The position numbers were made by a program, and so were the translations under genes. Positions 1 to 6,829 of a stretch of 64,000 nucleotides of DNA are shown piece by piece (the stretch's first letter is position 1; each line of letters opens with the position of its first letter). The stretch is from Calidifontibacillus erzurumensis (GTDB lineage Bacteria > Bacillota > Bacilli > Bacillales > Bacillaceae_J): contig NZ_JABTTE010000018.1 of NCBI RefSeq assembly GCF_013303125.1, positions 1-64,000 of the forward strand. The letters are read 5' to 3'. Under the pieces are notes generated by a model, which was given only the letters and a program-made list of their open reading frames with translations, ran no database searches and had not been told where the DNA came from.

Positions 1-109
1 CGTTGAATAAAACATTCAACATTGCCGCACGCTTGACATTTTGTTTAGTTTTCAAAGATCATTGAACTTTTTTAGCATCACACTCAAAGAACTATCATCT
101 TCGTGACGC
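1..109 (-). other. 5' leader of a 16S rRNA gene (gene itself outside window)
   Basis: On the minus strand this stretch reads ATGATCTTTGAAAACTAAAC, the antitermination (boxA-type) signature found in Bacillus rRNA leaders just before 16S. Two rrn-type promoters lie directly upstream, so this is the operon leader and not a 16S-23S spacer. At 2-20 there is a 7-bp inverted repeat (GTTGAAT / ATTCAAC) with a 5-nt loop. The 16S gene should begin beyond the left edge. Confidence 0.75.
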
Positions 110-115
110 TCTATT

Positions 116-144
116 ATATTAACATCTCTTTTCGCAGAAGTCAA
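116..144 (-). promoter_or_regulatory. rrn promoter P2 (sigma-A)
   Basis: Minus strand: -35 TTGACT (139-144), 17-bp spacer, -10 TAATAT (116-121). An overlapping TATAAT lies at 113-118 with a 20-bp spacer. Position and pairing with the upstream P1 match the tandem rrn promoters of Bacillus. Confidence 0.7.
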
Positions 145-208
145 TATATCTTTTTTCTTTTTAATTAAATGTTTAATTTAACATAAATCTCTGTTCGAGA
201 CTTTTTTT

Positions 209-237
209 ATTTTAGCAGGATGATTTAAAGGAGTCAA
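209..237 (-). promoter_or_regulatory. rrn promoter P1 (sigma-A)
   Basis: Minus strand: -35 TTGACT (232-237), exactly 17 bp, then -10 TAAAAT (209-214). It is AT-rich upstream and sits about 90 bp ahead of P2, the usual tandem arrangement of rRNA operons. Confidence 0.75.
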
Positions 238-252
238 TAAAGTTTTTATTAA

Positions 253-489
253 TTATTTAATTTTTTTTTGGCATTTATATTTTTTTGCTCGAACATACTT
301 ACTGTATTCAGATTGCGAAGCAAATCTTTTTAATAGATTAAATAAAACTTGATAACGGTCTTCCATTGCATCCTTAACGATATGATCTATTCTTGAATCG
401 TTTAAATCATGTAATATTTCATCCATTTCTCTTTTTATTAAGTATTCCAACTCTTTCATTTCTCTATTATTAACTATAAATGCAAGCAT
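253..489 (-). CDS. small hypothetical protein, 78 aa
   Basis: I do not recognise a named function. The ORF starts with ATG behind a good ribosome binding site (AAAGGTG, about 6 nt before the start). It encodes a charged, mostly helical protein: an N-terminal helix rich in Glu/Lys/Leu and a basic Lys-rich tail (last 12 residues). No signal peptide, membrane segment or metal motif is visible. It lies between pdaB and the rrn promoters, where spore formers often carry a small uncharacterised gene. The RBS and the amino acid composition make it credible as a real gene. It could be an RNA- or protein-binding factor, but nothing in the sequence decides that. Confidence 0.6.
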   Translation of the reverse strand: MLAFIVNNREMKELEYLIKREMDEILHDLNDSRIDHIVKDAMEDRYQVLFNLLKRFASQSEYSKYVRAKKYKCQKKIK

Positions 490-572
490 ATTTTCACCTT
501 TCTTCGTTGTTTGTTACTTACCAAATTGCCAGATTCTGTACAGATAATATTTCTCATTATTACAAGAATTTA

Positions 573-602
573 TTCATAGCCTTGTCCTACTTAGCATATT
601 TA
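573..602 (+). promoter_or_regulatory. possible sporulation (sigma-E/G type) promoter of pdaB
   Basis: TTCATA (573-578), 16-bp spacer and CATATTTA (595-602) sit 45 bp before the pdaB start. They resemble the -35 and -10 elements used by the sporulation sigma factors E and G. pdaB is known to be expressed during sporulation in B. subtilis. The match is suggestive only. Confidence 0.35.
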
Positions 603-646
603 TTTATTAGCGAATACCGTTTTACACTTGTCAGGGAGGTTATTAC

Positions 647-1405
647 ATGAGTTTTTATGTAATTAACGGTAAGAAGGTAAAGCAATCTCTTATCGTTGTC
701 ATTGCTGCTTTTTTTGCAGCACTTGTTTTGTATATGGGAAATTTACAAACGGCCGTTTTTTCTACTAAAGAAGGTCCGATGGCCATTTATAAGGGTGAAA
801 AAGCAGGAAAGAAAATCGCACTTACTTTTGATATTAATTGGGGAGATGAACAAGCCGAAAAGATCTTGGATGTTCTCAAAAATGAAGGAGTTAAAAATAC
901 CACTTTTTTTATTTCTGCATCTTGGGCAGAAAGGCACCCACAGATCGTTGAAAGAATTATAAAAGAAGGTCATGAGATCGGCAGTCTAGGTTATCATTAC
1001 CGTAATTACGTTGATGGGGATGAGAAAAAGATCAGAAGAGACATCTTAATGGCTGGCGAAACTTTTAAAAAATTAGGTGTTAAAGATGTAAAGTATTTCC
1101 GTACTCCAAATGGAAACTTCAACAAAAAAATCTTAAGAATTGCCGATGCTTATGGATACTCGATTGTTCATTATAGTGTCGATTCGAAAGATTATACAAA
1201 TCCAGGTGTTGATAAAATTGTGGAGAATGTTGTTCCTGCTGTGAGCGGTGGAGATATCGTGTTGCTACATGCCTCCGATTCTGCACTTCAAACTGAAAAA
1301 GCATTGCCGCTTATCATTAAGGGGTTAAAAGCCAAAAGTTTGAAAAGTGTTACAATTGATGAATTGATCTCTAATGCGGATATTAGAACTTCTGAAATAA
1401 AATAA
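647..1405 (+). CDS. pdaB: polysaccharide deacetylase family sporulation protein PdaB
   Basis: 252-aa NodB-fold protein with an N-terminal membrane anchor or signal (residues about 15-33). B. subtilis PdaB is needed for spore cortex stability. The start ATG follows GGGAGG at 7 nt. NodB motifs are recognisable but altered. Motif 1 reads TFDINWG, so the second metal-binding Asp is missing. The usual HxxxH metal site is replaced around GSLGYHYRNY. Motif 3 (RTPNG) and the late LLHASD motif remain. These changes suggest that, as in the PdaB family generally, classical metal-dependent deacetylase activity may be lost. The gene is convergent with kbaA and ends at a strong terminator. Synteny with the B. 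subtilis kbaA-pdaB-rrn region supports the name. Confidence 0.93.
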   Translation: MSFYVINGKKVKQSLIVVIAAFFAALVLYMGNLQTAVFSTKEGPMAIYKGEKAGKKIALTFDINWGDEQAEKILDVLKNEGVKNTTFFISASWAERHPQIVERIIKEGHEIGSLGYHYRNYVDGDEKKIRRDILMAGETFKKLGVKDVKYFRTPNGNFNKKILRIADAYGYSIVHYSVDSKDYTNPGVDKIVENVVPAVSGGDIVLLHASDSALQTEKALPLIIKGLKAKSLKSVTIDELISNADIRTSEIK

Positions 1406-1417
1406 GCCAAGCAAGAA

Positions 1418-1465
1418 GGCAAGCAGAGAAAAAGAATAATTTTTCTCTCCTTGCCCTATTTTTTT
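1418..1465 (+). terminator. rho-independent terminator of pdaB
   Basis: Stem GGCAAG-AGAGAAAAA (1418-1434) pairs with TTTTTCTCT-CTTGCC (1440-1455) and is followed by a T tract. It sits between the convergent pdaB and kbaA genes and points at pdaB transcription. Confidence 0.85.
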
Positions 1466-1468
1466 GAC

Positions 1469-2080
1469 TTATTTAGCAGATCCTCTTTTACTTGCTTGGT
1501 TTAATTTATATAGAATAAACAGCTGCCATGTATTGCATATTAATAGTGGAAAAATCATTAATAATAACCAATTCTGCTCATTGGCACGTAAAGCAGGCAC
1601 CCACTCAATAATTGAGACGGCTACCATAAAAAATAATGCTGGGATAAAAGCTGCTTGGTTTGTTTGCTTCACCTTAAAATAAGCTACAACAAGTCCATAA
1701 AGCAAGATCAATAATGCCGGAACAACGTAAGGAAGAAGTGGATCCCCTGGTTTGGCAAATGCTTGATAGCGTAAATAAACAAAATCAAATAAAACGAAAA
1801 TGGTAAGCAAAATTTGCACAGAACCCCATAACGATTTAAAAATACCTAACCCGAAACGATGAACGGTTAAATACGCGAAATACCCAGCTTGACTAATTAA
1901 ACTAAAAATAAATCCTACCCCTAAGAACCAAAAAGCAACTGAAATGATTTCGATTACATCAAACTCTAGGAATAATGTAGAGTAACGCCCCCATTCCACA
2001 GCGAACCCTACAAATATAGTGCTAATGCCACCTAACAATAATGTTGAAATAAATAAATAAACCCAACTTCGACTAGTCAC
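1469..2080 (-). CDS. kbaA: KinB-signalling pathway activation protein KbaA
   Basis: Integral membrane protein with about six hydrophobic segments over 203 aa. In B. subtilis KbaA is needed for KinB-dependent entry into the sporulation phosphorelay. The frame is open up to an ATG at 2128, but the better start is GTG at 2080: it has a perfect GGAGG 8 nt upstream and gives a length close to the B. subtilis protein (about 198 aa). The upstream ATG has no comparable RBS. It is divergent from gerD and convergent with pdaB, the order seen in B. subtilis. No ligand or catalytic motif is visible, so the assignment rests on family resemblance, topology and synteny. Confidence 0.88.
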   Translation of the reverse strand: MTSRSWVYLFISTLLLGGISTIFVGFAVEWGRYSTLFLEFDVIEIISVAFWFLGVGFIFSLISQAGYFAYLTVHRFGLGIFKSLWGSVQILLTIFVLFDFVYLRYQAFAKPGDPLLPYVVPALLILLYGLVVAYFKVKQTNQAAFIPALFFMVAVSIIEWVPALRANEQNWLLLMIFPLLICNTWQLFILYKLNQASKRGSAK

Positions 2081-2221
2081 TTTTTTTGCCTCCAACAGAA
2101 TAACTTCTTGTCTAATTGTATCAATCACCTTCCTAAAATGCTATATCAATTGAACGCATATTTTTTTAAATTTTTATCATATTAAAAGATAGGAAAGACT
2201 TCTTGAAAGGAGCTAAACTAT

Positions 2222-2845
2222 ATGAAAAACTATGCAATGCTCCTCGTACTTTTATTGCTTTTCATATATGGGTGTGCACCAGCTGAACAAGGAAACGGAC
2301 AAACTGGTGATTATGAGGGGACAAAAAAATTAGTCATCGATATTTTAAAAACTGATGAAGGAAAAAAAGCAATTGAAGATGTCTTAGCAGATGAAAAAAC
2401 AAAAGCAAAACTCATTATGGAAGAATCGGTCGTAAAAGAAACAATTAAAGGTGTACTTACCTCAAAAGAAGCAGAACAATTTTGGAAAAAACAATTTGAA
2501 GATCCAAAATTTGCAGAAGCCTTTGCAAAATCCATGCAAAAAGAACATGAAAAACTAATTAAAGATTTAATGAAAGACCCGGAATATCAATCATTAATGA
2601 TAGATATTTTAAAAAATCCGGAAATGGAACAACAATTAAGAGATGTTTTGAAATCTCAACAATATAGAGAACAAATGAAATCGGTAATAATGGAAACGCT
2701 AGAAAGCCCGCTTTTCAAAGCAAGAATGCAGGATCTTCTAATTAAAGGCGCCCAAGAAATTCAAAAAGGCGGCGGTCAAGAAGAAGGAGACAGCGGACAA
2801 GAAGGCGGTGGCCAAGACGGTCAAGGTAGTGAAGGAACTAGCTAA
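2222..2845 (+). CDS. gerD: spore germination lipoprotein GerD
   Basis: 207-aa lipoprotein. The signal peptide of about 17 residues ends in a lipobox (IYGC, Cys18), so the mature protein should be lipid-anchored at the spore inner membrane. GerD clusters nutrient germinant receptors there (the germinosome). The central region is helical and charged. The C-terminus (last 25 residues) is low-complexity, rich in Gly, Gln and Glu, and longer than in B. subtilis GerD. The start ATG follows AAAGGAG. It is divergent from kbaA and convergent with salA, as in B. subtilis. A palindromic terminator lies between gerD and salA. Confidence 0.92.
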   Translation: MKNYAMLLVLLLLFIYGCAPAEQGNGQTGDYEGTKKLVIDILKTDEGKKAIEDVLADEKTKAKLIMEESVVKETIKGVLTSKEAEQFWKKQFEDPKFAEAFAKSMQKEHEKLIKDLMKDPEYQSLMIDILKNPEMEQQLRDVLKSQQYREQMKSVIMETLESPLFKARMQDLLIKGAQEIQKGGGQEEGDSGQEGGGQDGQGSEGTS

Positions 2846-2937
2846 TTTAGCATACAAGCTCTTGACTATGAAAGGAAGTACTTAGGGACTGTGAGTTAAA
2901 GATCTAAAGTATATTGCTTTTTGACCCAAAATCATTT

Positions 2938-2989
2938 TTGGATTTTAGAGAACAAAATTTGAAAACTTATACAAAGCTCTAAAATCCAA
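2938..2989. repeat. 13-bp perfect inverted repeat downstream of gerD
   Basis: TTGGATTTTAGAG (2938-2950) is repeated inverted at 2977-2989 with a 26-nt AT-rich loop. It lies in the 210-bp gerD-salA gap, before the bidirectional terminator. It has no clear T tract of its own. It may be a second transcript-end structure or a small repeat remnant. Confidence 0.5.
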
Positions 2990-3001
2990 TTTTTCAATGT
3001 A

Positions 3002-3050
3002 AAAAATGTCAGGTACTCTTCTATTTTTAAGAAGTGTACCTGACATTTTT
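3002..3050. terminator. bidirectional terminator between gerD and salA
   Basis: A long nearly perfect palindrome: A tract, then TGTCAGGTAC-CTTCT, a short AT loop, AGAAG-GTACCTGACA, then a T tract. It can end transcription from both convergent genes. The GTCAGGTAC core resembles small palindromic intergenic repeats common in Bacillus genomes. Confidence 0.85.
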
Positions 3051-3056
3051 ATTTCA

Positions 3057-4106
3057 TTATTTATTCGTAAGTTCGACGACTTGTTCCGCAATTTTCATAT
3101 AAATTTGACCTATTTTATCATCTTCATCATAAATGGATGGAGCGAAATCTTTTTCATCAATTTCCGGCTGTCCGAGCGGAATTTGTCCAAGGAGTGTCGT
3201 GTTCAAATCCTCAGCAAGTTTCTTTCCGCCTCCTTTGCCAAAAATGTACTCTTTCTCACCTGTTAACTTACTTTCAAAATAAGACATATTTTCTATGACA
3301 CCTAAAAGTTCGTGCTCCGTTTTTACTGCCATTGCACCTGCCCGTGCTGCAACAAAAGCTGCAGTTGGATGCGGCGTTGTGACAATAATTTCTTTACAAT
3401 GAGGAATCATCTGATGAACATCCAATGCCACGTCACCTGTTCCTGGCGGTAAGTCTAATAATAAATAATCAAGGTCACCCCAGTCAACTTCAGTGAAGAA
3501 CTGGTTCAGCATCTTACCAAGCATTGGGCCTCTCCAAATAATTGGCGCATTATCTTCAACAAAAAAGCCCATGGAAATCACTTTAACACCAAAACGGTTA
3601 ACTGGCATAATACGGTCATTTTTAACTTCCGGACGATCTACAATTCCCATCATATCAGGAACACTGAAACCATAAATATCAGCATCTACTAAACCAACTT
3701 TTTTTCCTAATCTAGCCAAAGCGACTGCCAGATTTACGGAAACAGTGGATTTCCCTACTCCGCCTTTACCACTGGCAATTGCAATAAATGTCGTTTTCGT
3801 TCCTGGCGATAAAATAGATGTTGTATTTGATTCAGAAGCAAATTTTGCAACTACTTCTGGCGGAAGTTGGCTAAAACGAATACCAACTGTATTGGCGCCT
3901 GCATTTTTCAAAGCATTTACTATTTGCTGTTGAATTTGAATTTGCTCACCAGTGCCAACTTTCGCAATGGCAACTTTTACACTGACATGATTTTTTTCTT
4001 CTTTAATGCTTATTTCTTCAATACCATTTGTTTCTTCAAGCGTTTTATGTAAAAAAGGGTCCTTCAACTTTCCTAGTATATCTCTTACCTGTTCTCTTGT
4101 TACCAA
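3057..4106 (-). CDS. salA: SalA, Mrp/NBP35-family ATP-binding protein
   Basis: P-loop ATPase of the Mrp/ApbC family, about 349 aa. The N-terminal MIP18-type domain covers about residues 1-95. The deviant Walker A motif GKGGVGKST follows at about 110. In B. subtilis SalA (YbaL) represses scoC and so raises protease production. Fe-S carrying Mrp proteins have a C-terminal CxxC. Here the matching stretch (NMSYFESKLTGEKEY) has no cysteines, which fits the SalA branch. The frame opens with GTG at 4118, but TTG at 4106 has AGGTGG 8 nt upstream and gives an N-terminus resembling B. subtilis SalA, so it is preferred. It lies downstream of cwlD on the same strand. Confidence 0.88.
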   Translation of the reverse strand: MVTREQVRDILGKLKDPFLHKTLEETNGIEEISIKEEKNHVSVKVAIAKVGTGEQIQIQQQIVNALKNAGANTVGIRFSQLPPEVVAKFASESNTTSILSPGTKTTFIAIASGKGGVGKSTVSVNLAVALARLGKKVGLVDADIYGFSVPDMMGIVDRPEVKNDRIMPVNRFGVKVISMGFFVEDNAPIIWRGPMLGKMLNQFFTEVDWGDLDYLLLDLPPGTGDVALDVHQMIPHCKEIIVTTPHPTAAFVAARAGAMAVKTEHELLGVIENMSYFESKLTGEKEYIFGKGGGKKLAEDLNTTLLGQIPLGQPEIDEKDFAPSIYDEDDKIGQIYMKIAEQVVELTNK

Positions 4107-4182
4107 GAAACCCACCACCTAATGATTAATTGTTAACACTATGATTATAACACAATTATAGTTGAATAAAACCTCAGTTTGT

Positions 4183-4899
4183 CTATTGGTTTGAATCTTT
4201 CGGCTTCTCTGTGTATAAGCGTAGGATTCCTTGATAAATACTTGCCGCAACTTTATCTTGATAAGCTTTTGTCTTCAGTTTTTCCCTTTCGGCTGGATTT
4301 GAAAGGAATCCGGCTTCTACTAATACCGATGGCATTTTTGCTTCTTTTAATACATACACATGGTTGATAGCTTTGGCATGTCTGACTGTATTTCCTAAAT
4401 TAATTTGCATTTCCTTTTGAATAAGCTCTGCTAAACGTTTATTTTCTTCATAACGCGGGTAATAAAAAGTTTGCGCTCCGCTCCATCTTGGAGAAGGCAA
4501 TGAATTGAGATGAACAGAAATAAGCAAGTCGCCATTAGAATTATTAATGAGTTCCACCCGTCTCATTAAATCTTGAGTCTTTCTCCGACTGTAACCTTTT
4601 AAATCTTTATCTGCTAAATCATTGTCATCTTCCCGAGTCATGATTACAAGTGCGCCGGCTTCTTGTAAATAATCTCTTAAAAGTAATGATATGTTGAAGG
4701 CAATGTCTTTTTCATAAGCACCTTCTGGCCCGGCGCCAGGATCTGGATAGCCGTGCCCCGGATCAACAATGATCACTTTCCCCGATAAAGGTAAACTCCA
4801 AGAATCCCAAGTATTAAGAATAGAAAACTGATATTGAAAAAGAAAAAATAATAAGACTGTTCCGCATATAAATATGAAAAACTGTATTTTTCTTTTCAT
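4183..4899 (-). CDS. cwlD: germination-specific N-acetylmuramoyl-L-alanine amidase CwlD
   Basis: 238-aa zinc amidase (Amidase_3). In forming spores CwlD, with PdaA, makes the muramic-delta-lactam of cortex peptidoglycan that germination lytic enzymes recognise. An N-terminal hydrophobic segment (about residues 5-25) exports or anchors it. Visible active-site elements: VDPGHG (first zinc His), the Glu of YEKD, SVHLNS (second zinc His) and LVEAGFLSN (catalytic Glu). Length matches B. subtilis CwlD (237 aa). It lies between ybaK and salA, the conserved order. Confidence 0.95.
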   Translation of the reverse strand: MKRKIQFFIFICGTVLLFFLFQYQFSILNTWDSWSLPLSGKVIIVDPGHGYPDPGAGPEGAYEKDIAFNISLLLRDYLQEAGALVIMTREDDNDLADKDLKGYSRRKTQDLMRRVELINNSNGDLLISVHLNSLPSPRWSGAQTFYYPRYEENKRLAELIQKEMQINLGNTVRHAKAINHVYVLKEAKMPSVLVEAGFLSNPAEREKLKTKAYQDKVAASIYQGILRLYTEKPKDSNQ

Positions 4900-4985
4900 T
4901 TTTTGGCACCCCTCGTATTTTTCCTACTTCACTATATGGGACAAGAGGAATAAATATGAGGGGATTTTATTTAGCTTAATATTGG

Positions 4986-5432
4986 TTAATGCAAACGCAT
5001 TTTGTATCTTCTTTCACCTTTCCGAAAACCTTCTGTCCACCAATATAAAGCAAATTGTTCGACTGCTATATACATGGCTTCACCCATCTGATCATTGCCA
5101 TCTATAGCACCCCAATACTCTAAATAGTCTAATAAAGAATCGGTATAATATTTGATCTCGCTTTCACATCTTGCTCTTACTTGCTCTTCAGTTTCACCAT
5201 AAAAGCCAAATCGGCTCATTGTAGCGCCTAAAATATATAGCTCAATAGCAATATCAACGCTTCCATCTTCAACCGCTGTGCGAAAAATCGAATGAGAGCG
5301 GAAAAATGGAGAAAAATAATAAGATATTTTTTCCTTTATTTGTTTCAACGAAAGTTCACGCAATACTTTTCGCTCAAAAGCTATACGCTTTGCTTCACGC
5401 CTCTCTTGCAAAGTTGTAATAACATTCATCAC
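4986..5432 (-). CDS. ybaK: YbaK family protein (DUF2521)
   Basis: 148-aa protein of unknown function, recognised by its position just upstream of cwlD and its length (B. subtilis YbaK 147 aa). The N-terminal third is basic and helical. The rest is acidic and rich in Tyr and Trp (for example FALYWWTEGFRKGERRYK near the end). No membrane segment or catalytic motif is visible. The start is GTG at 5432 or ATG at 5429; an AGGCG-type RBS favours the first by spacing. In B. subtilis ybaJ and rpsI follow upstream of this gene. Here about 17 kb of other genes intervene. Confidence 0.8.
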   Translation of the reverse strand: MMNVITTLQERREAKRIAFERKVLRELSLKQIKEKISYYFSPFFRSHSIFRTAVEDGSVDIAIELYILGATMSRFGFYGETEEQVRARCESEIKYYTDSLLDYLEYWGAIDGNDQMGEAMYIAVEQFALYWWTEGFRKGERRYKMRLH

Positions 5433-5788
5433 TCTTCACGCCTTTTCGAAATGATTCATTAACCTTTTTAAGAAGAAAAAATTATCAATGCTGTTCAAGT
5501 ATGTGTGACCTTCATGTATTTAAAATATATTGTTGTACATGAAAGATATTCTCATTCATTGAAAAATGAACCGTAATAAAACCAATTTATAGGAAAGAAA
5601 AATGGTGACTCTAGTTCTTAAGGAATTTTTTATCCAATTGCTACGAAAAACGGTGAAGCATTAAATAGTGCACAATACACTGCATTTTTTAGACATTAAA
5701 TGATCATGGGAATCCGTTGGCCGAACAAACAAATTGTGTTTAAATGGAGGAAGATAAACATATAAAAATGATCTAAGGTGAGCACAAG
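5433..5788. other. intergenic region at the ybaK/accessory-region boundary
   Basis: 356 bp, AT-rich, with no complete gene. A 25-codon stretch without a start (5622-5699, plus strand, ending RH-stop) looks coding-like and may be the tail of a lost gene. I cannot identify it. The dam ribosome binding site (AAGGTGAG) closes the region. No insertion sequence ends are evident. Confidence 0.4.
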
Positions 5789-6685
5789 ATGAAACCTTTT
5801 CTTAAATACCGCGGGGGGAAAACGACAGAAATTAAATATTTTCAACAACATATCCCACAAACGTTTGATACGTATTATGAACCTTTTGTAGGCGGCGGTG
5901 CCGTATTTTTTCATTTAAATCATAGAAAATCTGTCATTAATGATATTAATGAAAAATTAATGAAAACCTATTGGGACATTAAAAATAATTACCATGAAGT
6001 TCGAAAACAGTTAGATCTTCTTCAAGACATTTATGAAAAAAATCAAAAAGAATACGAAGCGTTGAAAAGGCAATTTCCAAATGACAAGGTGCCTAATAAA
6101 AATGAAGAGTTATATTATAAGATGAGAGAGGAATTCAATCATCCAACTGGAGAATGGTTGGAATCTGTCGTATATTTTTTTATTAATAAAACTTCCTATA
6201 GCGGAATGATCCGATACAATAAGCAAAGAGAATATAATGTCCCTTTTGGCAGATACAAAACCTTTAATACAAAATTATTAACGGAGGAACATTCTCATCT
6301 ATTGAAGAGAACCGACATTTATAATGGAGATTACTCTAAACTATTTTCACTAGCTACTTCTAGCGATTTTATGTTTCTTGATCCGCCTTACGATTGCATT
6401 TTTTCCGATTATGGCAATGAAAAATTTACAGGTGATTTTGATGAGGATGAACATCGAAGGCTCGCTCAAGATTTCAAGAATCTCGATTGTATGGCATTAA
6501 TGATTATTAGTAAAACCCCATTAACCACTGAACTTTATAACAAATATGTAGTGGATGAATATCATAAAAATTATTCCGTCAATATTCGGAACCGCTTTAA
6601 AAATGAAGCAAAACATTTGGTTATCCGAAATTTCGATCCCGCTAAAATAAAATTTAATAAAGAAAAAATTTCAATTCATATGTAA
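5789..6685 (+). CDS. dam: D12-class DNA N6-adenine methyltransferase (Dam family)
   Basis: 298-aa SAM-dependent methyltransferase that should methylate adenine in a short recognition site. Motif X, FLKYRGGK (4-11). SAM-binding motif I, EPFVGGGAVFF (31-41). Catalytic motif IV, LDPPYD (197-202). The NVPFGRYK element (150-157) is typical of the Dam/DpnM/EcoRV alpha group. The target sequence cannot be read from the protein; GATC is common in the family. It is the only plus-strand gene in the accessory region and converges on the type III restriction operon. No cognate endonuclease lies beside it, so it is an orphan, an accessory to that operon, or part of a broken system. RBS AAGGTGAG, 6 nt before ATG. 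Confidence 0.9.
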   Translation: MKPFLKYRGGKTTEIKYFQQHIPQTFDTYYEPFVGGGAVFFHLNHRKSVINDINEKLMKTYWDIKNNYHEVRKQLDLLQDIYEKNQKEYEALKRQFPNDKVPNKNEELYYKMREEFNHPTGEWLESVVYFFINKTSYSGMIRYNKQREYNVPFGRYKTFNTKLLTEEHSHLLKRTDIYNGDYSKLFSLATSSDFMFLDPPYDCIFSDYGNEKFTGDFDEDEHRRLAQDFKNLDCMALMIISKTPLTTELYNKYVVDEYHKNYSVNIRNRFKNEAKHLVIRNFDPAKIKFNKEKISIHM

Positions 6686-6714
6686 AGAAAGGGGCTTTCA
6701 GAAAGCCCCTTTCT
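6686..6714 (+). terminator. hairpin downstream of dam
   Basis: Stem AGAAAGGGGC / GCCCCTTTCT with a 9-nt loop, right after the dam stop codon. The following T tract is short, so termination strength is uncertain. It lies between convergent dam and res. Confidence 0.6.
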
Positions 6715-6829
6715 GCATTTTGTGTTAATTGACTAGCGGAATTTCTTTCAAGATGCGAAAAATAACTCTCATATATATAATGATTAGCTGCCTATATTTT
6801 CACAAATTTTCGAAAGGCCTGGAGCACAA

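Noticed and set aside
2708-2845. Repetitive Gly/Gln/Glu coding at the gerD 3' end considered as a frameshift or repeat expansion
   Set aside because: The frame is continuous to a normal stop, and GerD proteins naturally end in a variable low-complexity tail.
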